Of a stretch of 64,000 nt of DNA, positions 28,847 to 40,729 are shown in pieces. The position numbers and the translations under genes are program-made. This DNA is from Pseudomonas paraglycinae. GTDB lineage: Bacteria; Pseudomonadota; Gammaproteobacteria; Pseudomonadales; Pseudomonadaceae. The notes below the pieces were generated by a model. It saw nothing but the letters and a program-made list of their open reading frames with translations, searched no databases and was not told the origin of the DNA. Within the stretch, counting starts at the first letter, position 1. Each line of letters begins with the position of its first letter. The stretch is taken from positions 62,001 to 126,000 of the forward strand of contig NZ_BQHR01000011.1 of the NCBI RefSeq assembly GCF_021601625.1, in the 5' to 3' direction.

Positions 28847-29128
28847 ATGGCTAAAGCCACTGCCCGCCACATCCTGGTTTCCAGCGAAGCCAAGTGCAAC
28901 GAACTCAAGGCCCAGATCGAAGGTGGCGCTGATTTCGCCGAAGTGGCCAAGGCCAACTCCACTTGCCCGTCCAGCCGTCAGGGCGGCGACCTGGGTTCGT
29001 TCGGTCCTGGCCAGATGGTCAAGGAATTCGACACCGTGGTGTTCAGCGCACCGATCAACGTCGTGCAAGGCCCGGTGAAGACCCAGTTCGGCTACCACCT
29101 GCTGGAAGTCACCAGCCGTCAGGACTGA
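28847..29128 (+). CDS. ppiC: Parvulin-type peptidyl-prolyl isomerase
   Basis: A 93-residue single-domain parvulin, cytoplasmic (no signal peptide), which isomerises X-Pro bonds. The active-site pattern is ARHILVSSEAKCNELK, CPSSRQGGDLGSFGPGQMV and KTQFGYHLLEV. The start MAKATARHIL was chosen because TTGGAGAG lies upstream. A terminator follows at once, so it is monocistronic. A second, related parvulin is encoded at 44553-44828. Confidence 0.95.
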   Translation: MAKATARHILVSSEAKCNELKAQIEGGADFAEVAKANSTCPSSRQGGDLGSFGPGQMVKEFDTVVFSAPINVVQGPVKTQFGYHLLEVTSRQD

Positions 29129-29150
29129 TTTCAGCCCGACCTGCTGTGCA

Positions 29151-29181
29151 ACGGCCCGCCTGATGGCGGGCCGTTTTGTTT
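29151..29181 (+). terminator. Intrinsic terminator after ppiC
   Basis: The perfect 10-bp stem ACGGCCCGCC / GGCGGGCCGT with a TGAT loop is followed by TTTGTTTT, 22 bases after the parvulin stop. Confidence 0.92.
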
Positions 29182-29262
29182 TGGTTACACCACACCGCTG
29201 GCGAACGGCGCGCCGCTCGCGTACAAATTGCGCTTATCGATTACCCGGCTTTAAGGCTGACA

Positions 29263-31131
29263 ATGCGACTGGCTTTCCCGACTTTGATGTTCACTGCCGT
29301 GACCCTGCTGCTCGGGATCACCGGTGTGGACGCCGCACCGCAGCATGCGATGACCGTCTATGGCGAACCGGCAAAATACCCGCCCGGCTTCAGTCACTTC
29401 GATTACACCAACGTCCGGGCGCCCAAGGGCGGGACGATGCGCCGCTCGGCCATCGAGATCGGCCACTTCGACCATGTCCTGCCGTACATCGACAAAGGCA
29501 TCGGCGTCAGCCAGATCGACGGCCTGCTGTATTCCCCGTTGGCCCAGCGCTCGCTCGACGAGCCCTACACCGTATACGGCCTCGTGGCGCAGAAAATGGA
29601 ACGCTCGGATGACGGCCTGTCGTTGCGCTTCTTTATCAATCCCAAGGCCCGCTTCGCCGATGGCAAGCCGATCACCGCCGAAGACGTGCGCTACACCTAT
29701 GATTTGCTGATGACCCAGGGCAGCCTGCGTTATCGCACCCAGTTCGCCGACGTCAAAGGCGTCGAAGTCGAAGCCCCGCTCACCGTGCGCTTCGATTTCA
29801 AGAGCAACGAAAACCGCACCCTGCCCCTGGACATCGCGACCCTGCCGGTATTTCCCGAGCATTGGTGGAAGACCCGTGATTTCGCCGGCGGTGGCGGCTA
29901 TGAACCGCCGCTGGGCAGCGGCCCGTATCGGGTCGGCAAGGTCGACTCCGGGCGCAGCATCACCTTTGAACGCAATCCCGACTGGTGGGGCAAGGACCTG
30001 CCGGTCAGCCGTGGCCTGTACAACTTCGATCACTTCAGCATCGAGTACTTCGGCGACACCGACGTCGCCCGCCAGGTCCTGCGCGGCGGCGCCTACGACT
30101 ACAACCGTGAGTTCTCCGCCACCGGCTACTCCATCGGCTACGAGAGCCCGGCCCTGAGCGACGGTCGTCTGCAAAAGGCTCATCTGGCCACCGAAGCGCC
30201 GCAGTCGGCACAGGGCTTCGTGTTCAACCTGCAAAAGCCGATGTTCCAGGATCGCCGCGTCCGTCAGGCACTGGCCATGCTCTGGGATTTCGAATGGAGC
30301 AACCGGCAGATGATGCGCAACATGTACATCCGTCAGCAGAGTTACTTTTCCAACAGCGATCTGGCCGCCCGCAAGCTGCCGGACGCCGCCGAACTGAAGA
30401 TTCTCGAACCCTTGCGCGGACAGATTCCCGACGAGGTGTTCACCCAGGTCTTCGAAGCGCCGAAGACCGATGGCAGCGGCATTATTCGCGACAAACAACT
30501 GCAAGCGCTGGAGTTGCTGGAACAGGCCGGCTGGAAACCCGATGGCGACCAGTTGGTCAACGACCATGGCGAGCCGTTGAGCTTCACTTTCCTGGTCAGC
30601 CAGAACGGCATGGATCGCCTGCTGTTGCCTTATAAACGCACGCTGAAACAGATCGGCATCAACCTCGACATCCGTCGCATCGATTCCTCGCAGTACGTCA
30701 ACCGGCTGATGAGTCGCGACTACGACATGATCGTCACCGGTTACCCGGTCACCACCTCCCCCGGCGGCGAACTGTTGAACTACTTCGGTTCAGCATCGGC
30801 CAACGATCCCGGCGCCAACAATTACATGGTGCTGAAGAACCCGGCGGTCGACACCTTGATCAACGGCCTGATCCGCGCCTCGACCCAGGCCGACATGCTG
30901 CGTTATGCCCATGCGCTGGACCGGGTGCTGCAATGGAACTACTACTGGATTCCCAACTATTACCCGCCGGGCACGTCGACCGTGTGGTGGAACCGCTTCG
31001 GTATTCCCACCGTGCAGGCGAGCAATGACGAAGCGATCGAGAGCTGGTGGGAAATCAGCAGCACGCCGCTGACCAACCAGCAGATGACGGCCGAGAAAAT
31101 CAGCCGTGGCAGACCCGGAGGGCCGCACTGA
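29263..31131 (+). CDS. yejA: Peptide ABC transporter substrate-binding protein (YejA-like)
   Basis: A 622-residue periplasmic binding protein of the SBP_bac_5 family with a signal peptide ([20 protein letters not shown], cleavage near VDAAP). The mature start [21 protein letters not shown] and the motifs [22 protein letters not shown]-like and [25 protein letters not shown] are typical of YejA. It would present peptides, or microcin C-like compounds, to YejBEF. The start ATG was chosen for the signal peptide. Its stop overlaps the yejB start (ATGA). Confidence 0.93.
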   Translation: MRLAFPTLMFTAVTLLLGITGVDAAPQHAMTVYGEPAKYPPGFSHFDYTNVRAPKGGTMRRSAIEIGHFDHVLPYIDKGIGVSQIDGLLYSPLAQRSLDEPYTVYGLVAQKMERSDDGLSLRFFINPKARFADGKPITAEDVRYTYDLLMTQGSLRYRTQFADVKGVEVEAPLTVRFDFKSNENRTLPLDIATLPVFPEHWWKTRDFAGGGGYEPPLGSGPYRVGKVDSGRSITFERNPDWWGKDLPVSRGLYNFDHFSIEYFGDTDVARQVLRGGAYDYNREFSATGYSIGYESPALSDGRLQKAHLATEAPQSAQGFVFNLQKPMFQDRRVRQALAMLWDFEWSNRQMMRNMYIRQQSYFSNSDLAARKLPDAAELKILEPLRGQIPDEVFTQVFEAPKTDGSGIIRDKQLQALELLEQAGWKPDGDQLVNDHGEPLSFTFLVSQNGMDRLLLPYKRTLKQIGINLDIRRIDSSQYVNRLMSRDYDMIVTGYPVTTSPGGELLNYFGSASANDPGANNYMVLKNPAVDTLINGLIRASTQADMLRYAHALDRVLQWNYYWIPNYYPPGTSTVWWNRFGIPTVQASNDEAIESWWEISSTPLTNQQMTAEKISRGRPGGPH

Positions 31132-32192
31132 TGTGGGCTTACATACTGCGACGCCTGCTGCTGATCATTCCAACGCTGGTGATCATTCTGCTGGTGAATT
31201 TTGTGATCATCCAGGCCGCGCCGGGTGGTCCGGTCGAACAGGCCATCGCCCACCTGCAAGGCATCGGCGGCGCCAGTGTCGGCGGCGGTACGAGCGAGAC
31301 CATGAGCGGCACGTCCCGCGCCAGTCGCGGCCTCGATCCGCAGCTGATCAAGGACATCGAAAAACAGTACGGCTTCGATAAACCCGCCCATGAACGCCTG
31401 TGGCTGATGCTCAAGAACTACGCGCAGCTGGATTTCGGCAAGAGCTTCTTCCGCGGCGCCACGGTCACCGACCTGATCCTGCAGAAAATGCCGGTGACCA
31501 TTTCCCTCGGCCTGTGGGCGACGCTGATCACTTATCTGGTGTCGATCCCGCTGGGTATCCGCAAAGCCGTGCACCACGGCAGTCATTTCGATATCTGGAG
31601 CAGCACGGCAATCATCATCGGCTACGCCATGCCGGCATTCCTGTTCGCGATGTTCCTGATCGTGGTGTTCGCCGGTGGCACCTCGCTGAACTGGTTTCCG
31701 GTGCGCGGTCTGGTGTCCGATAACTTCGAATCCCTGTCGACGCTGGGCAAGATCACCGACTACTTCTGGCATCTGGTATTGCCGGTCACGGCGCTGGTGA
31801 TCGGCGGGTTCGCCACCTTGACCATCCTCACCAAAAACTCGTTCCTCAATGAGATCACCCGCCAATACGTGGTCACCGCTCGCGCCAAAGGCCTGAGCGA
31901 AAACCGGGTGCTGTACGGGCATGTGTTCCGCAACGCGATGCTGCTGGTGGTGTCGGGCATTCCCCAGGCGTTCATCAGCGTGTTCTTTGCCGGTTCGTTG
32001 CTGATCGAAGTGATCTTCTCCCTCGACGGCCTCGGGCGCATGAGTTACGAAGCAGCCGTGTCCCGTGACTATCCGGTGGTGTTCGGCTCGCTGTTCATCT
32101 TCACCCTGTTCGGCCTGCTGATAAAACTGATCGGCGACCTGTGCTACACGCTGGTCGACCCGCGCATCGACTTCGCCGCGAGGAACGCCTGA
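31131..32192 (+). CDS. yejB: Peptide ABC transporter permease (YejB-like)
   Basis: A 353-residue inner-membrane permease with an N-terminal helix ([20 protein letters not shown]) and five further membrane segments. The EAA loop [30 protein letters not shown] contacts the ATPase. It is coupled to yejA and yejE by four-base ATGA overlaps. The hydrophilic insert between helices 1 and 2 (about 40-100) is typical of YejB. Confidence 0.94.
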   Translation: MWAYILRRLLLIIPTLVIILLVNFVIIQAAPGGPVEQAIAHLQGIGGASVGGGTSETMSGTSRASRGLDPQLIKDIEKQYGFDKPAHERLWLMLKNYAQLDFGKSFFRGATVTDLILQKMPVTISLGLWATLITYLVSIPLGIRKAVHHGSHFDIWSSTAIIIGYAMPAFLFAMFLIVVFAGGTSLNWFPVRGLVSDNFESLSTLGKITDYFWHLVLPVTALVIGGFATLTILTKNSFLNEITRQYVVTARAKGLSENRVLYGHVFRNAMLLVVSGIPQAFISVFFAGSLLIEVIFSLDGLGRMSYEAAVSRDYPVVFGSLFIFTLFGLLIKLIGDLCYTLVDPRIDFAARNA

Positions 32193-33214
32193 TGTTCAAG
32201 CTCTCGCCTCTGGGCCGTCGCCGCTTCGAACGCTTCAAGAAAAACCGCCGGGGCTGGTGGTCGCTGTGGCTGTTTATCGGCCTGTTTCTGCTTAGCCTCG
32301 GCGGCGAACTGATCGCCAACGACAAGCCATTGGTCGTCAGTTATCAGGGCCAATGGTACTTCCCGGTATTCAAGCGCCACACCGAACAGGAGTTCGGCGG
32401 ACAACTGCCGTTCCAGGCCGACTACCGCAGCGACTACGTGCAGAAGCTGATCCGCAAGGACGGTGGCTGGCTATTGTTTCCGCCGATTCCATTCAGTGAC
32501 GACACCCCGAACTACGACCTCAACAAACCGGCACCGAGCCCGCCGACTTCAGTCAACTGGCTGGGCACCGACGATCAGGCGCGTGACGTACTGGCTCGGG
32601 TGATCTTCGGCGCGCGGGTGTCGATCCTGTTCGCCCTGATGCTGACCTTCGTCAGCGCCCTGATCGGCATCGCGGCCGGCGCCCTGCAGGGCTATTACGG
32701 CGGCTGGGTCGATCTGCTCGGCCAGCGATTGCTGGAGGTCTGGTCAGGACTGCCGGTGCTTTACCTGCTGATCATTCTTTCGGGATTCGTCGAGCCGAAC
32801 TTCTGGTGGCTGCTGGGGATCATGGCGCTGTTCTCCTGGCTGGCGCTGGTGGACGTGGTACGCGCCGAGTTTCTGCGCGGTCGCAATCTCGAGTACGTCA
32901 AGGCTGCCCGAGCCTTGGGCTTGAGCGATCGCAAGGTGATTGTCCGGCACATCCTGCCCAACGCGATGAACGCAACCCTGAGCTATCTGCCCTTTATTCT
33001 GACCGGGGCGATTTCGACCCTGACCGCGCTGGATTTCCTCGGCTTCGGCATGCCCGCCGGCAGCGCGTCACTGGGCGAGCTGATCAGTCAGGGCAAGCAG
33101 AACCTGCAAGCGCCGTGGCTCGGGTTGACCGCGTTTTTCACCCTGGCGCTGATTCTTTCCCTGTTGGTATTCATCGGCGAAGCGCTGCGCGATGCCTTTG
33201 ACCCGCGCTCATGA
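32192..33214 (+). CDS. yejE: Peptide ABC transporter permease (YejE-like)
   Basis: A 340-residue second permease. It begins with the basic [20 protein letters not shown], a first membrane helix (WWSLWLFIGLFLLSLGG), a long periplasmic loop, then WLGTDDQARDVLARVIFGARVS, the OppC-family signature. The EAA loop LEYVKAARALGLSDRKVIVRHILPNA is present. It starts on the yejB stop codon (ATGA). Confidence 0.94.
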   Translation: MFKLSPLGRRRFERFKKNRRGWWSLWLFIGLFLLSLGGELIANDKPLVVSYQGQWYFPVFKRHTEQEFGGQLPFQADYRSDYVQKLIRKDGGWLLFPPIPFSDDTPNYDLNKPAPSPPTSVNWLGTDDQARDVLARVIFGARVSILFALMLTFVSALIGIAAGALQGYYGGWVDLLGQRLLEVWSGLPVLYLLIILSGFVEPNFWWLLGIMALFSWLALVDVVRAEFLRGRNLEYVKAARALGLSDRKVIVRHILPNAMNATLSYLPFILTGAISTLTALDFLGFGMPAGSASLGELISQGKQNLQAPWLGLTAFFTLALILSLLVFIGEALRDAFDPRS

Positions 33215-33227
33215 ACGGATATTTGAT

Positions 33228-34802
33228 ATGACTGACAACCTGATCGAAATCCGTGACCTCAGCGTTGCCTTCCATGGCCAGACCGTAGTGCGCAACCTGT
33301 GCCTGGACATCCGCCCCGGCGAGTGCCTGGCACTGGTCGGCGAATCGGGCTCGGGCAAATCGGTGACGGCCCACTCGATCCTGCAACTGCTCCCCGAATG
33401 CGATGCCCGGACCACCGGCAGCATCCGCTATCGTGGGCAGGAACTGGTCGGCGCCGATCCCAAGACCCTGCGCGACCTGCGGGGTAACCGCATCGCCATG
33501 ATTTTCCAGGAGCCGATGACCTCGCTCAATCCGCTGCACACGATTGAAAAGCAGATCGGCGAAACCCTGTTGCTGCACCGTGGCCTCGGTGGCAAGGAAG
33601 CTCAGGCGCGAATCCTCGAACTGCTCGAACTGGTGGGCATCCAGAAATCGAAAGAACGGCTGAAGGCTTATCCGCATCAACTGTCCGGCGGCCAGCGCCA
33701 ACGGGTAATGATCGCGATGGCCCTGGCCTGCGAACCTGAATTACTGATCGCCGACGAGCCGACCACCGCCCTCGACGTGACCGTACAGCGCAAGATCCTG
33801 TTGCTGCTCAAGTCTCTGCAACGGCGCCTGGGCATGTCGCTGCTGCTGATCAGCCATGACCTCAATCTGGTGCGCAGCATCGCCCAACGGGTGTGCGTGA
33901 TGAAGGCCGGGGAAATCGTCGAGCAGGCGCCGTGCGAAACCCTGTTCACCGAACCGAAACACCCTTACAGCTGCGTGTTGCTCAACGCTGAACCGGAAGG
34001 CGAAGCACTGCCCCGGGACGAACGCGAGAACGTGCTGGAAGTCGATGACCTGCGGGTTGATTTCACGGTCGGCGGCGGGCTGTTCCAGCGCAAGCAATAC
34101 CTGCGCGCGGTGGATGGCATCAGCCTGAACATCCAGCGCGGCAAGACGCTGGGCATTGTCGGCGAGTCCGGTTCGGGCAAGTCGACCCTCGGCCAGGCGA
34201 TTCTACGGCTGCTCGACTCCAAGGGCAGCATCCGCTTCCAGGGCACGGCCCTCGACGGCCTCGACCAGAAACAGATGCGGCCGTGGCGCCGGCAGATGCA
34301 GGTGGTGTTCCAGGATCCGTTCGGGAGCCTCAGCCCGCGCATGTCGGTGGCGCAGATCATCAGCGAAGGGCTGGAAGTGCATTGCCAGTCCACTGCCGAC
34401 GAGTGCGACGACCAGGTGATCCGCGTGCTCAAGGAAGTAGGGCTCGATCCCGAAAGCCGTCATCGCTATCCCCATGAGTTCTCCGGTGGCCAGCGTCAGC
34501 GCATTGCCATCGCCCGGGCATTGGTACTCAAACCCGCGCTGATCCTGCTCGACGAACCGACCTCGGCACTGGATCGCACCGTGCAGAAACAGGTGGTCGC
34601 CCTGCTCCGCCAGCTTCAGGAAAAACATGGCCTGACGTATCTGTTCATCAGCCACGATCTGGCCGTGGTGCGGGCGTTGGCCCACGACATGATCGTGATC
34701 AAGGACGGCAAGGTGGTCGAAAGCGGCGCCAGCCATGACGTGTTCGACTCACCGCAGCATCCCTATACCAAAGAGCTGTTGGCGGCGGCGCATCCGGGAT
34801 AG
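33228..34802 (+). CDS. yejF: Peptide ABC transporter ATP-binding protein (YejF-like, two cassettes)
   Basis: A 524-residue fused ABC ATPase energising YejABE. Cassette 1: [38 protein letters not shown]. Cassette 2: [38 protein letters not shown]. The oligopeptide-type C-terminal [14 protein letters not shown] is at the end. The start [13 protein letters not shown] lies 13 bases after the yejE stop. Confidence 0.95.
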   Translation: MTDNLIEIRDLSVAFHGQTVVRNLCLDIRPGECLALVGESGSGKSVTAHSILQLLPECDARTTGSIRYRGQELVGADPKTLRDLRGNRIAMIFQEPMTSLNPLHTIEKQIGETLLLHRGLGGKEAQARILELLELVGIQKSKERLKAYPHQLSGGQRQRVMIAMALACEPELLIADEPTTALDVTVQRKILLLLKSLQRRLGMSLLLISHDLNLVRSIAQRVCVMKAGEIVEQAPCETLFTEPKHPYSCVLLNAEPEGEALPRDERENVLEVDDLRVDFTVGGGLFQRKQYLRAVDGISLNIQRGKTLGIVGESGSGKSTLGQAILRLLDSKGSIRFQGTALDGLDQKQMRPWRRQMQVVFQDPFGSLSPRMSVAQIISEGLEVHCQSTADECDDQVIRVLKEVGLDPESRHRYPHEFSGGQRQRIAIARALVLKPALILLDEPTSALDRTVQKQVVALLRQLQEKHGLTYLFISHDLAVVRALAHDMIVIKDGKVVESGASHDVFDSPQHPYTKELLAAAHPG

Positions 34803-34842
34803 GCATAATCGCGCCACCTGACTTCCGCCAATGGACGCCGCC

Positions 34843-36258
34843 ATGAACACCACCGAAAGCCTTAAGGATTACCAACGGGTTCGCACGCTGGCGATCCGTT
34901 CGTTGTTCGAGATCATCGAGCAATCCAGTGAAGGCACGGTGATTGTCGACCGCGACGCGAACATCGTCTGGATGAACGAGCGCTATGCGCGGCGCTTCGG
35001 GCTCGACTCCGCCGCCGGGGCCATCGGCAAGCCTTGCGAAAGCGTGATCCCCGGCAGCCTGCTGCGCGAAGTGGTGCGCACCGGGCGGCCAATTCTGTTG
35101 GACATGCAGGACACCCCGAAAGAACCGCTGGTGGTGATGCGCCTGCCGATTCATGACGACGCCGGCGCGGTGATCGGCGCCATCGGTTTTGCCCTGTTCG
35201 ACGAACTGCGCACGCTGTCGCCGATGCTCAAGCGCTACCTGAGCATGCAGGAAGAGCTGGCCTCGACCCGCTCGCTGCTGCGTGCCCGCCAGACCAAATA
35301 CAACTTCGCCCACTTCATCGGCACCAGCGCTGCCAGCCTCGAGGTCAAGCGCCGTGCCCGTCGCAGCGCGAGCGCCGAGTCGCCGGTTCTGTTGCTGGGC
35401 GAAACCGGCAGCGGCAAGGAATTGCTGGCCCAGGCGATCCATGGCGCTTCACCTCGGGCGCACAAGGCGTTTGTCAGTATCAATAGCGCGGCGATTCCCG
35501 AGGCGTTGCTTGAAGCCGAGTTCTTCGGCACCGCGCCGGGCGCTTTCACCGGCGCCGACCGCAAGGGTCGCACCGGCAAGTTGCAGATCGCTCAGGGCGG
35601 GACGCTGTTTCTCGACGAGATCGGCGACATGCCACTGCCGCTGCAAAGCAAATTGCTGCGGGTGTTGCAGGAAAAGGAATTCGAACCTGTCGGTTCCAAT
35701 GAAGTAATCCAGAGCGATGTGCGGGTGATTGCCGCGACCTCGACGGATCTGGAAGCGGCGATCAAGCGCGGCGAGTTCCGCGCGGATTTGTACTACCGCC
35801 TCAACGTGTTGCCGATTCAGGTGCCGCCGCTGCGAGAGCGGCTGGATGATCTGCCGGCGCTCAGTGAAGCGATTCTTGAGGAGTTGCGCAGTCAGCACGA
35901 GTTGAACCGCGAAGCGCTGGAGCTGTTGGGACAGCACGCGTGGCCGGGGAATATCCGCGAGTTGCGAAACGTGCTGGAGCGAGCAGCACTGCTCAGTGAT
36001 GACTTGATGCTGACGGCGGATGACATTCGTGCCGCGATTGGCACGTTCGCACCGGTTGAGCGAACGCTGGTGCCTCTCTCAGAGCCAATAACCAACGAAA
36101 CCTTCAGTCAGGCTCGCGAGCGGTTTGACCGGCAGTTGATTCAATCCACCCTCGCGCAATGCGGGGGCAAGGTGATCGAGGCGGCTGAGCGGCTGGGACT
36201 GGGGCGGTCGACGCTTTACAAGAAAATGATTGCACTGGGGATCGCGGAGTCTCAATAG
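34843..36258 (+). CDS. hbcR: Sigma-54-dependent activator of 3-hydroxybutyrate catabolism (HbcR-like)
   Basis: A 471-residue bacterial enhancer-binding protein. It has an N-terminal PAS domain (about 15-125, VIVDRDANIVWMNERYARRF), an AAA+ domain (about 160-385) with Walker A GETGSGKE, sigma-54 contact loop GAFTGAD and Walker B LFLDEIGDMP, and a C-terminal Fis-type HTH (AAERLGLGRSTLYKKM). In P. aeruginosa a regulator of this type sits beside and controls the 3-hydroxybutyrate genes. The start could also be 34831. A -24/-12 promoter lies 200 bases downstream. Confidence 0.88.
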   Translation: MNTTESLKDYQRVRTLAIRSLFEIIEQSSEGTVIVDRDANIVWMNERYARRFGLDSAAGAIGKPCESVIPGSLLREVVRTGRPILLDMQDTPKEPLVVMRLPIHDDAGAVIGAIGFALFDELRTLSPMLKRYLSMQEELASTRSLLRARQTKYNFAHFIGTSAASLEVKRRARRSASAESPVLLLGETGSGKELLAQAIHGASPRAHKAFVSINSAAIPEALLEAEFFGTAPGAFTGADRKGRTGKLQIAQGGTLFLDEIGDMPLPLQSKLLRVLQEKEFEPVGSNEVIQSDVRVIAATSTDLEAAIKRGEFRADLYYRLNVLPIQVPPLRERLDDLPALSEAILEELRSQHELNREALELLGQHAWPGNIRELRNVLERAALLSDDLMLTADDIRAAIGTFAPVERTLVPLSEPITNETFSQARERFDRQLIQSTLAQCGGKVIEAAERLGLGRSTLYKKMIALGIAESQ

Positions 36259-36290
36259 AGAGACACCATTCCCCATATAGAGACAACATT
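36257..36290 (+). promoter_or_regulatory. Candidate enhancer sites for the HbcR-like activator, distal pair
   Basis: Two copies of TAGAGACA-like text, ATAGAGAGACACCATT and ATATAGAGACAACATT, have their GAGAC cores at 36260 and 36280. They are exactly 20 bases apart, about two helical turns. They lie about 180-200 bases before the -24/-12 promoter, a normal distance for an upstream activator sequence. Confidence 0.5.
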
Positions 36291-36296
36291 AAAAGC

Positions 36297-36360
36297 ATCG
36301 CGGGCGAGCCCGCTCTCCCGGGGGAATGCGTACAACTGTGGGAGCGGGCTTGCCCGCGAT
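36297..36360. repeat. REP-type inverted pair (REPIN)
   Basis: ATCGCGGGCGAGCCCGCTC and, in inverted orientation, GGAGCGGGCTTGCCCGCGAT flank a 25-base spacer. This GCGGGCAAGCCCGCTCC text is the common extragenic REP sequence of the P. fluorescens group. Each half forms its own hairpin, and the two halves pair with each other. It sits between the candidate enhancer sites and the sigma-54 promoter. Confidence 0.8.
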
Positions 36361-36381
36361 ATCGTCCTCACAGTTATAGAA

Positions 36382-36397
36382 GTCTCCAAACAGAGAC
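36382..36397 (+). promoter_or_regulatory. Candidate enhancer site, proximal inverted repeat
   Basis: GTCTCCAAACAGAGAC has inverted GTCTC/GAGAC arms with a six-base spacer. It uses the same GAGAC core as the distal pair and lies about 65-80 bases before the -24 element. It is a candidate binding site for the upstream-encoded activator. Confidence 0.5.
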
Positions 36398-36460
36398 AAA
36401 AACTCCAAAACTACCGCCGAATATCAAATTAATTCCTTTTATTTCAACAACTTAACTATC

Positions 36461-36476
36461 TGGCACAGATCTCGCT
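36461..36476 (+). promoter_or_regulatory. Sigma-54 promoter (-24/-12) upstream of the gntP-bdhA-aacS genes
   Basis: TGGCACAGATCTCGCT has the invariant GG (36462-36463) and GC (36474-36475) with ten bases between, matching TGGCAC-N5-TTGCW except TC for TT. It lies 56 bases before the permease start and downstream of a sigma-54 activator gene. Confidence 0.8.
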
Positions 36477-36531
36477 TCAGGCCTCCCCACACCCGTTCCA
36501 CCCACAAAAATAACAATCGAAGGAGCACACC

Positions 36532-37923
36532 ATGAGTGTGATCATCGCCTTGGCAGCCCTCGCGCTGCTGATGCTCGCGGCCTACCGTGGCTACAGCGTT
36601 ATCCTTTTTGCCCCGATCGCCGCCCTCGGAGCCGTGCTGCTCACCGACCCGTCTGCCGTCGCCCCTGCTTTCACCGGGGTGTTCATGGAGAAGATGGTCG
36701 GCTTCATCAAACTCTACTTTCCCGTGTTCCTGCTCGGCGCCGTGTTCGGCAAGCTGATCGAACTGTCGGGTTTCTCCCGCTCGATCGTCGCGGCAGCGAT
36801 TCGTCTGCTCGGCACCCGCCAGGCGATGCTGGTGATCGTGCTGGTCTGCGCCCTGCTCACCTACGGCGGCGTTTCGCTGTTCGTCGTGGTGTTCGCGGTC
36901 TACCCGTTCGCAGCGGAAATGTTCCGCCAGAGCAACATCCCCAAGCGCCTGATTCCGGCGACCATCGCCCTCGGCGCGTTTTCGTTCACCATGGACGCCC
37001 TGCCCGGCACGCCGCAGATCCAGAACATCATCCCCAGCACCTTTTTCAACACCACGGCGTGGGCAGCGCCATGGCTGGGTGTGATCGGCACGATTTTCGT
37101 GTTCTGCGCCGGCATGCTGTTCCTGCAGCGCCAACGCAACAAGGCTCAGCGTGCCGGTGAAGGCTACGGCACCGAACTGCGCAACGAACCGGAAACCGCC
37201 GAAGACCTTAAGCTGCCGAACCCGTGGATTGCCCTGTCGCCGCTGCTGGCGGTGGGCATCATGAACCTGCTGTTCACCCAGTGGATTCCGCAGTGGTACG
37301 GCAAGACCCACAGCCTCGCGCTGCCGGGCATGGCCGCGCCGGTCACTACCGAGATCGCCAAACTCACGGCGATCTGGGCGGTGCAGGCAGCCTTGCTGGT
37401 GGGCATTCTGATGGTGCTGGCGTTCGGTTTTAAAGCGATCAAAAGCAAGCTCGCCGAGGGCAGCAAAAGCGCAGTCAGCGGTGCACTGCTGGCGGCGATG
37501 AACACTGCGTCGGAATACGGTTTCGGTGCGGTCATCGCCTCGTTGCCGGGTTTCCTGGTGCTGGCCGACTGGCTCAAGAGCATTCCCAATCCGCTGGTCA
37601 ACGAAGCGATTACCGTGACCCTGCTGGCCGGTATCACCGGTTCTGCTTCGGGCGGCATGAGCATCGCGCTGGCAGCGATGTCGGAGCAATTCATCAGCGC
37701 CGCCCACGCCGCCAACATTCCGCTGGAAGTGCTGCACCGGGTGGCCGCGATGGCCAGCGGCGGCATGGACACCCTGCCGCACAACGGCGCCGTGATCACC
37801 CTGCTCGCCGTCACTGGTCTCACCCACCGTGAGGCCTACAAGGACATTTTCTGTATTACGCTGATCAAGACCCTGGCGGTTTTCGTGGTGATCGGCACTT
37901 TCTACGCCACTGGCATTGTGTGA
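36532..37923 (+). CDS. GntP family permease, probable 3-hydroxybutyrate transporter
   Basis: A 463-residue inner-membrane protein with about 12 hydrophobic segments. GntP-family patterns include KLIELSGFSRSIVAAAIRLL, TYGGVSLFVVVFAVYPFA and GSASGGMSIALAAM. GAAGGAGC precedes the ATG. Although GntP proteins often carry gluconate, the context (bdhA and acetoacetyl-CoA synthetase in the same operon, HbcR-type regulator upstream) points to D-3-hydroxybutyrate or another short hydroxy acid. Confidence 0.88.
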   Translation: MSVIIALAALALLMLAAYRGYSVILFAPIAALGAVLLTDPSAVAPAFTGVFMEKMVGFIKLYFPVFLLGAVFGKLIELSGFSRSIVAAAIRLLGTRQAMLVIVLVCALLTYGGVSLFVVVFAVYPFAAEMFRQSNIPKRLIPATIALGAFSFTMDALPGTPQIQNIIPSTFFNTTAWAAPWLGVIGTIFVFCAGMLFLQRQRNKAQRAGEGYGTELRNEPETAEDLKLPNPWIALSPLLAVGIMNLLFTQWIPQWYGKTHSLALPGMAAPVTTEIAKLTAIWAVQAALLVGILMVLAFGFKAIKSKLAEGSKSAVSGALLAAMNTASEYGFGAVIASLPGFLVLADWLKSIPNPLVNEAITVTLLAGITGSASGGMSIALAAMSEQFISAAHAANIPLEVLHRVAAMASGGMDTLPHNGAVITLLAVTGLTHREAYKDIFCITLIKTLAVFVVIGTFYATGIV

Positions 37924-37930
37924 GGTATTG

Positions 37931-38704
37931 ATGACGACTCTTTATGGCAAGACCGCAATGGTTACCGGCTCCACCAGCGGCATCGGGCTGGGCATCGCCC
38001 TGACGCTGGCCAAGGCCGGCGCCAACCTGATCCTCAACGGTTTTGGCGACGCCTCCAAGGTGATCGCCGAAGTCGAGCAGTACGGCGGCAAGGTCGGCCA
38101 TCACCCGGCGGACGTCAGCGACCCGGCGCAGATCGCCGACATGATCGCCTATGCCGAGCGCGAGTTCGGCGGCGTGGACATTCTGGTCAACAACGCAGGC
38201 ATCCAGCACGTCGCGGCGGTGGAAGAATTTCCGGTAGAGCGCTGGGATTCGATCATCGCGATCAACCTGTCGTCGGTGTTTCACAGCACTCGCCTGAGCC
38301 TGCCGGGCATGCGCGCCAAGGGATGGGGGCGGATCGTCAACATCGCCTCGGTGCACGGCCTGGTCGGCTCCACCGGTAAAGCTGCGTATGTGGCGGCCAA
38401 GCATGGCGTGATCGGCCTGACCAAGGTGGTCGGCCTGGAAACCGCCGCCAGCAACGTGACCTGCAACGCGATCTGCCCGGGCTGGGTGCTGACGCCGCTG
38501 GTGCAGAAACAGATCGACGATCGCGCAGCCAAGGGTGTCGACCCGCAGCAGGCGCAGCACAATCTGCTGGCCGAGAAACAGCCGTCGCTGGAGTTCGTCA
38601 CCCCGGCACATCTGGGTGAGCTGGTGTTGTTTCTGTGCAGCGAGGCCGGCAGCCAAGTGCGTGGTGCCGCGTGGAATATCGATGGCGGGTGGCTCGCGCA
38701 ATAA
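37931..38704 (+). CDS. bdhA: D-3-hydroxybutyrate dehydrogenase
   Basis: A 257-residue short-chain dehydrogenase that oxidises D-3-hydroxybutyrate to acetoacetate with NAD. The cofactor motif is TGSTSGIGLG, the NNAG motif is LVNNAGIQHVAAVE, and the catalytic Ser-Tyr-Lys are in IASVHG and AYVAAKHG. The C-terminal AGSQVRGAAWNIDGGW is family-typical. It begins seven bases after the permease stop. The acetoacetate it makes is activated by the next gene. Confidence 0.95.
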   Translation: MTTLYGKTAMVTGSTSGIGLGIALTLAKAGANLILNGFGDASKVIAEVEQYGGKVGHHPADVSDPAQIADMIAYAEREFGGVDILVNNAGIQHVAAVEEFPVERWDSIIAINLSSVFHSTRLSLPGMRAKGWGRIVNIASVHGLVGSTGKAAYVAAKHGVIGLTKVVGLETAASNVTCNAICPGWVLTPLVQKQIDDRAAKGVDPQQAQHNLLAEKQPSLEFVTPAHLGELVLFLCSEAGSQVRGAAWNIDGGWLAQ

Positions 38705-38718
38705 GCTTGCAATTGATC

Positions 38719-38740
38719 GCTCCCACGCTGTCGTGGGAGC
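38719..38740. repeat. Hairpin between bdhA and acetoacetyl-CoA synthetase
   Basis: The perfect 9-bp stem GCTCCCACG / CGTGGGAGC has a CTGT loop and no T run. The GTGGGAGC text recurs in pseudomonad REP-like elements and also occurs in the REPIN at 36297-36360. It may stabilise mRNA ends or partly terminate. The next gene starts 28 bases on. Confidence 0.6.
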
Positions 38741-38767
38741 CTTCTGACCAACAATAAGAGGCAAACC

Positions 38768-40723
<1,956 letters not shown>

Positions 40724-40729
40724 AGCCTG

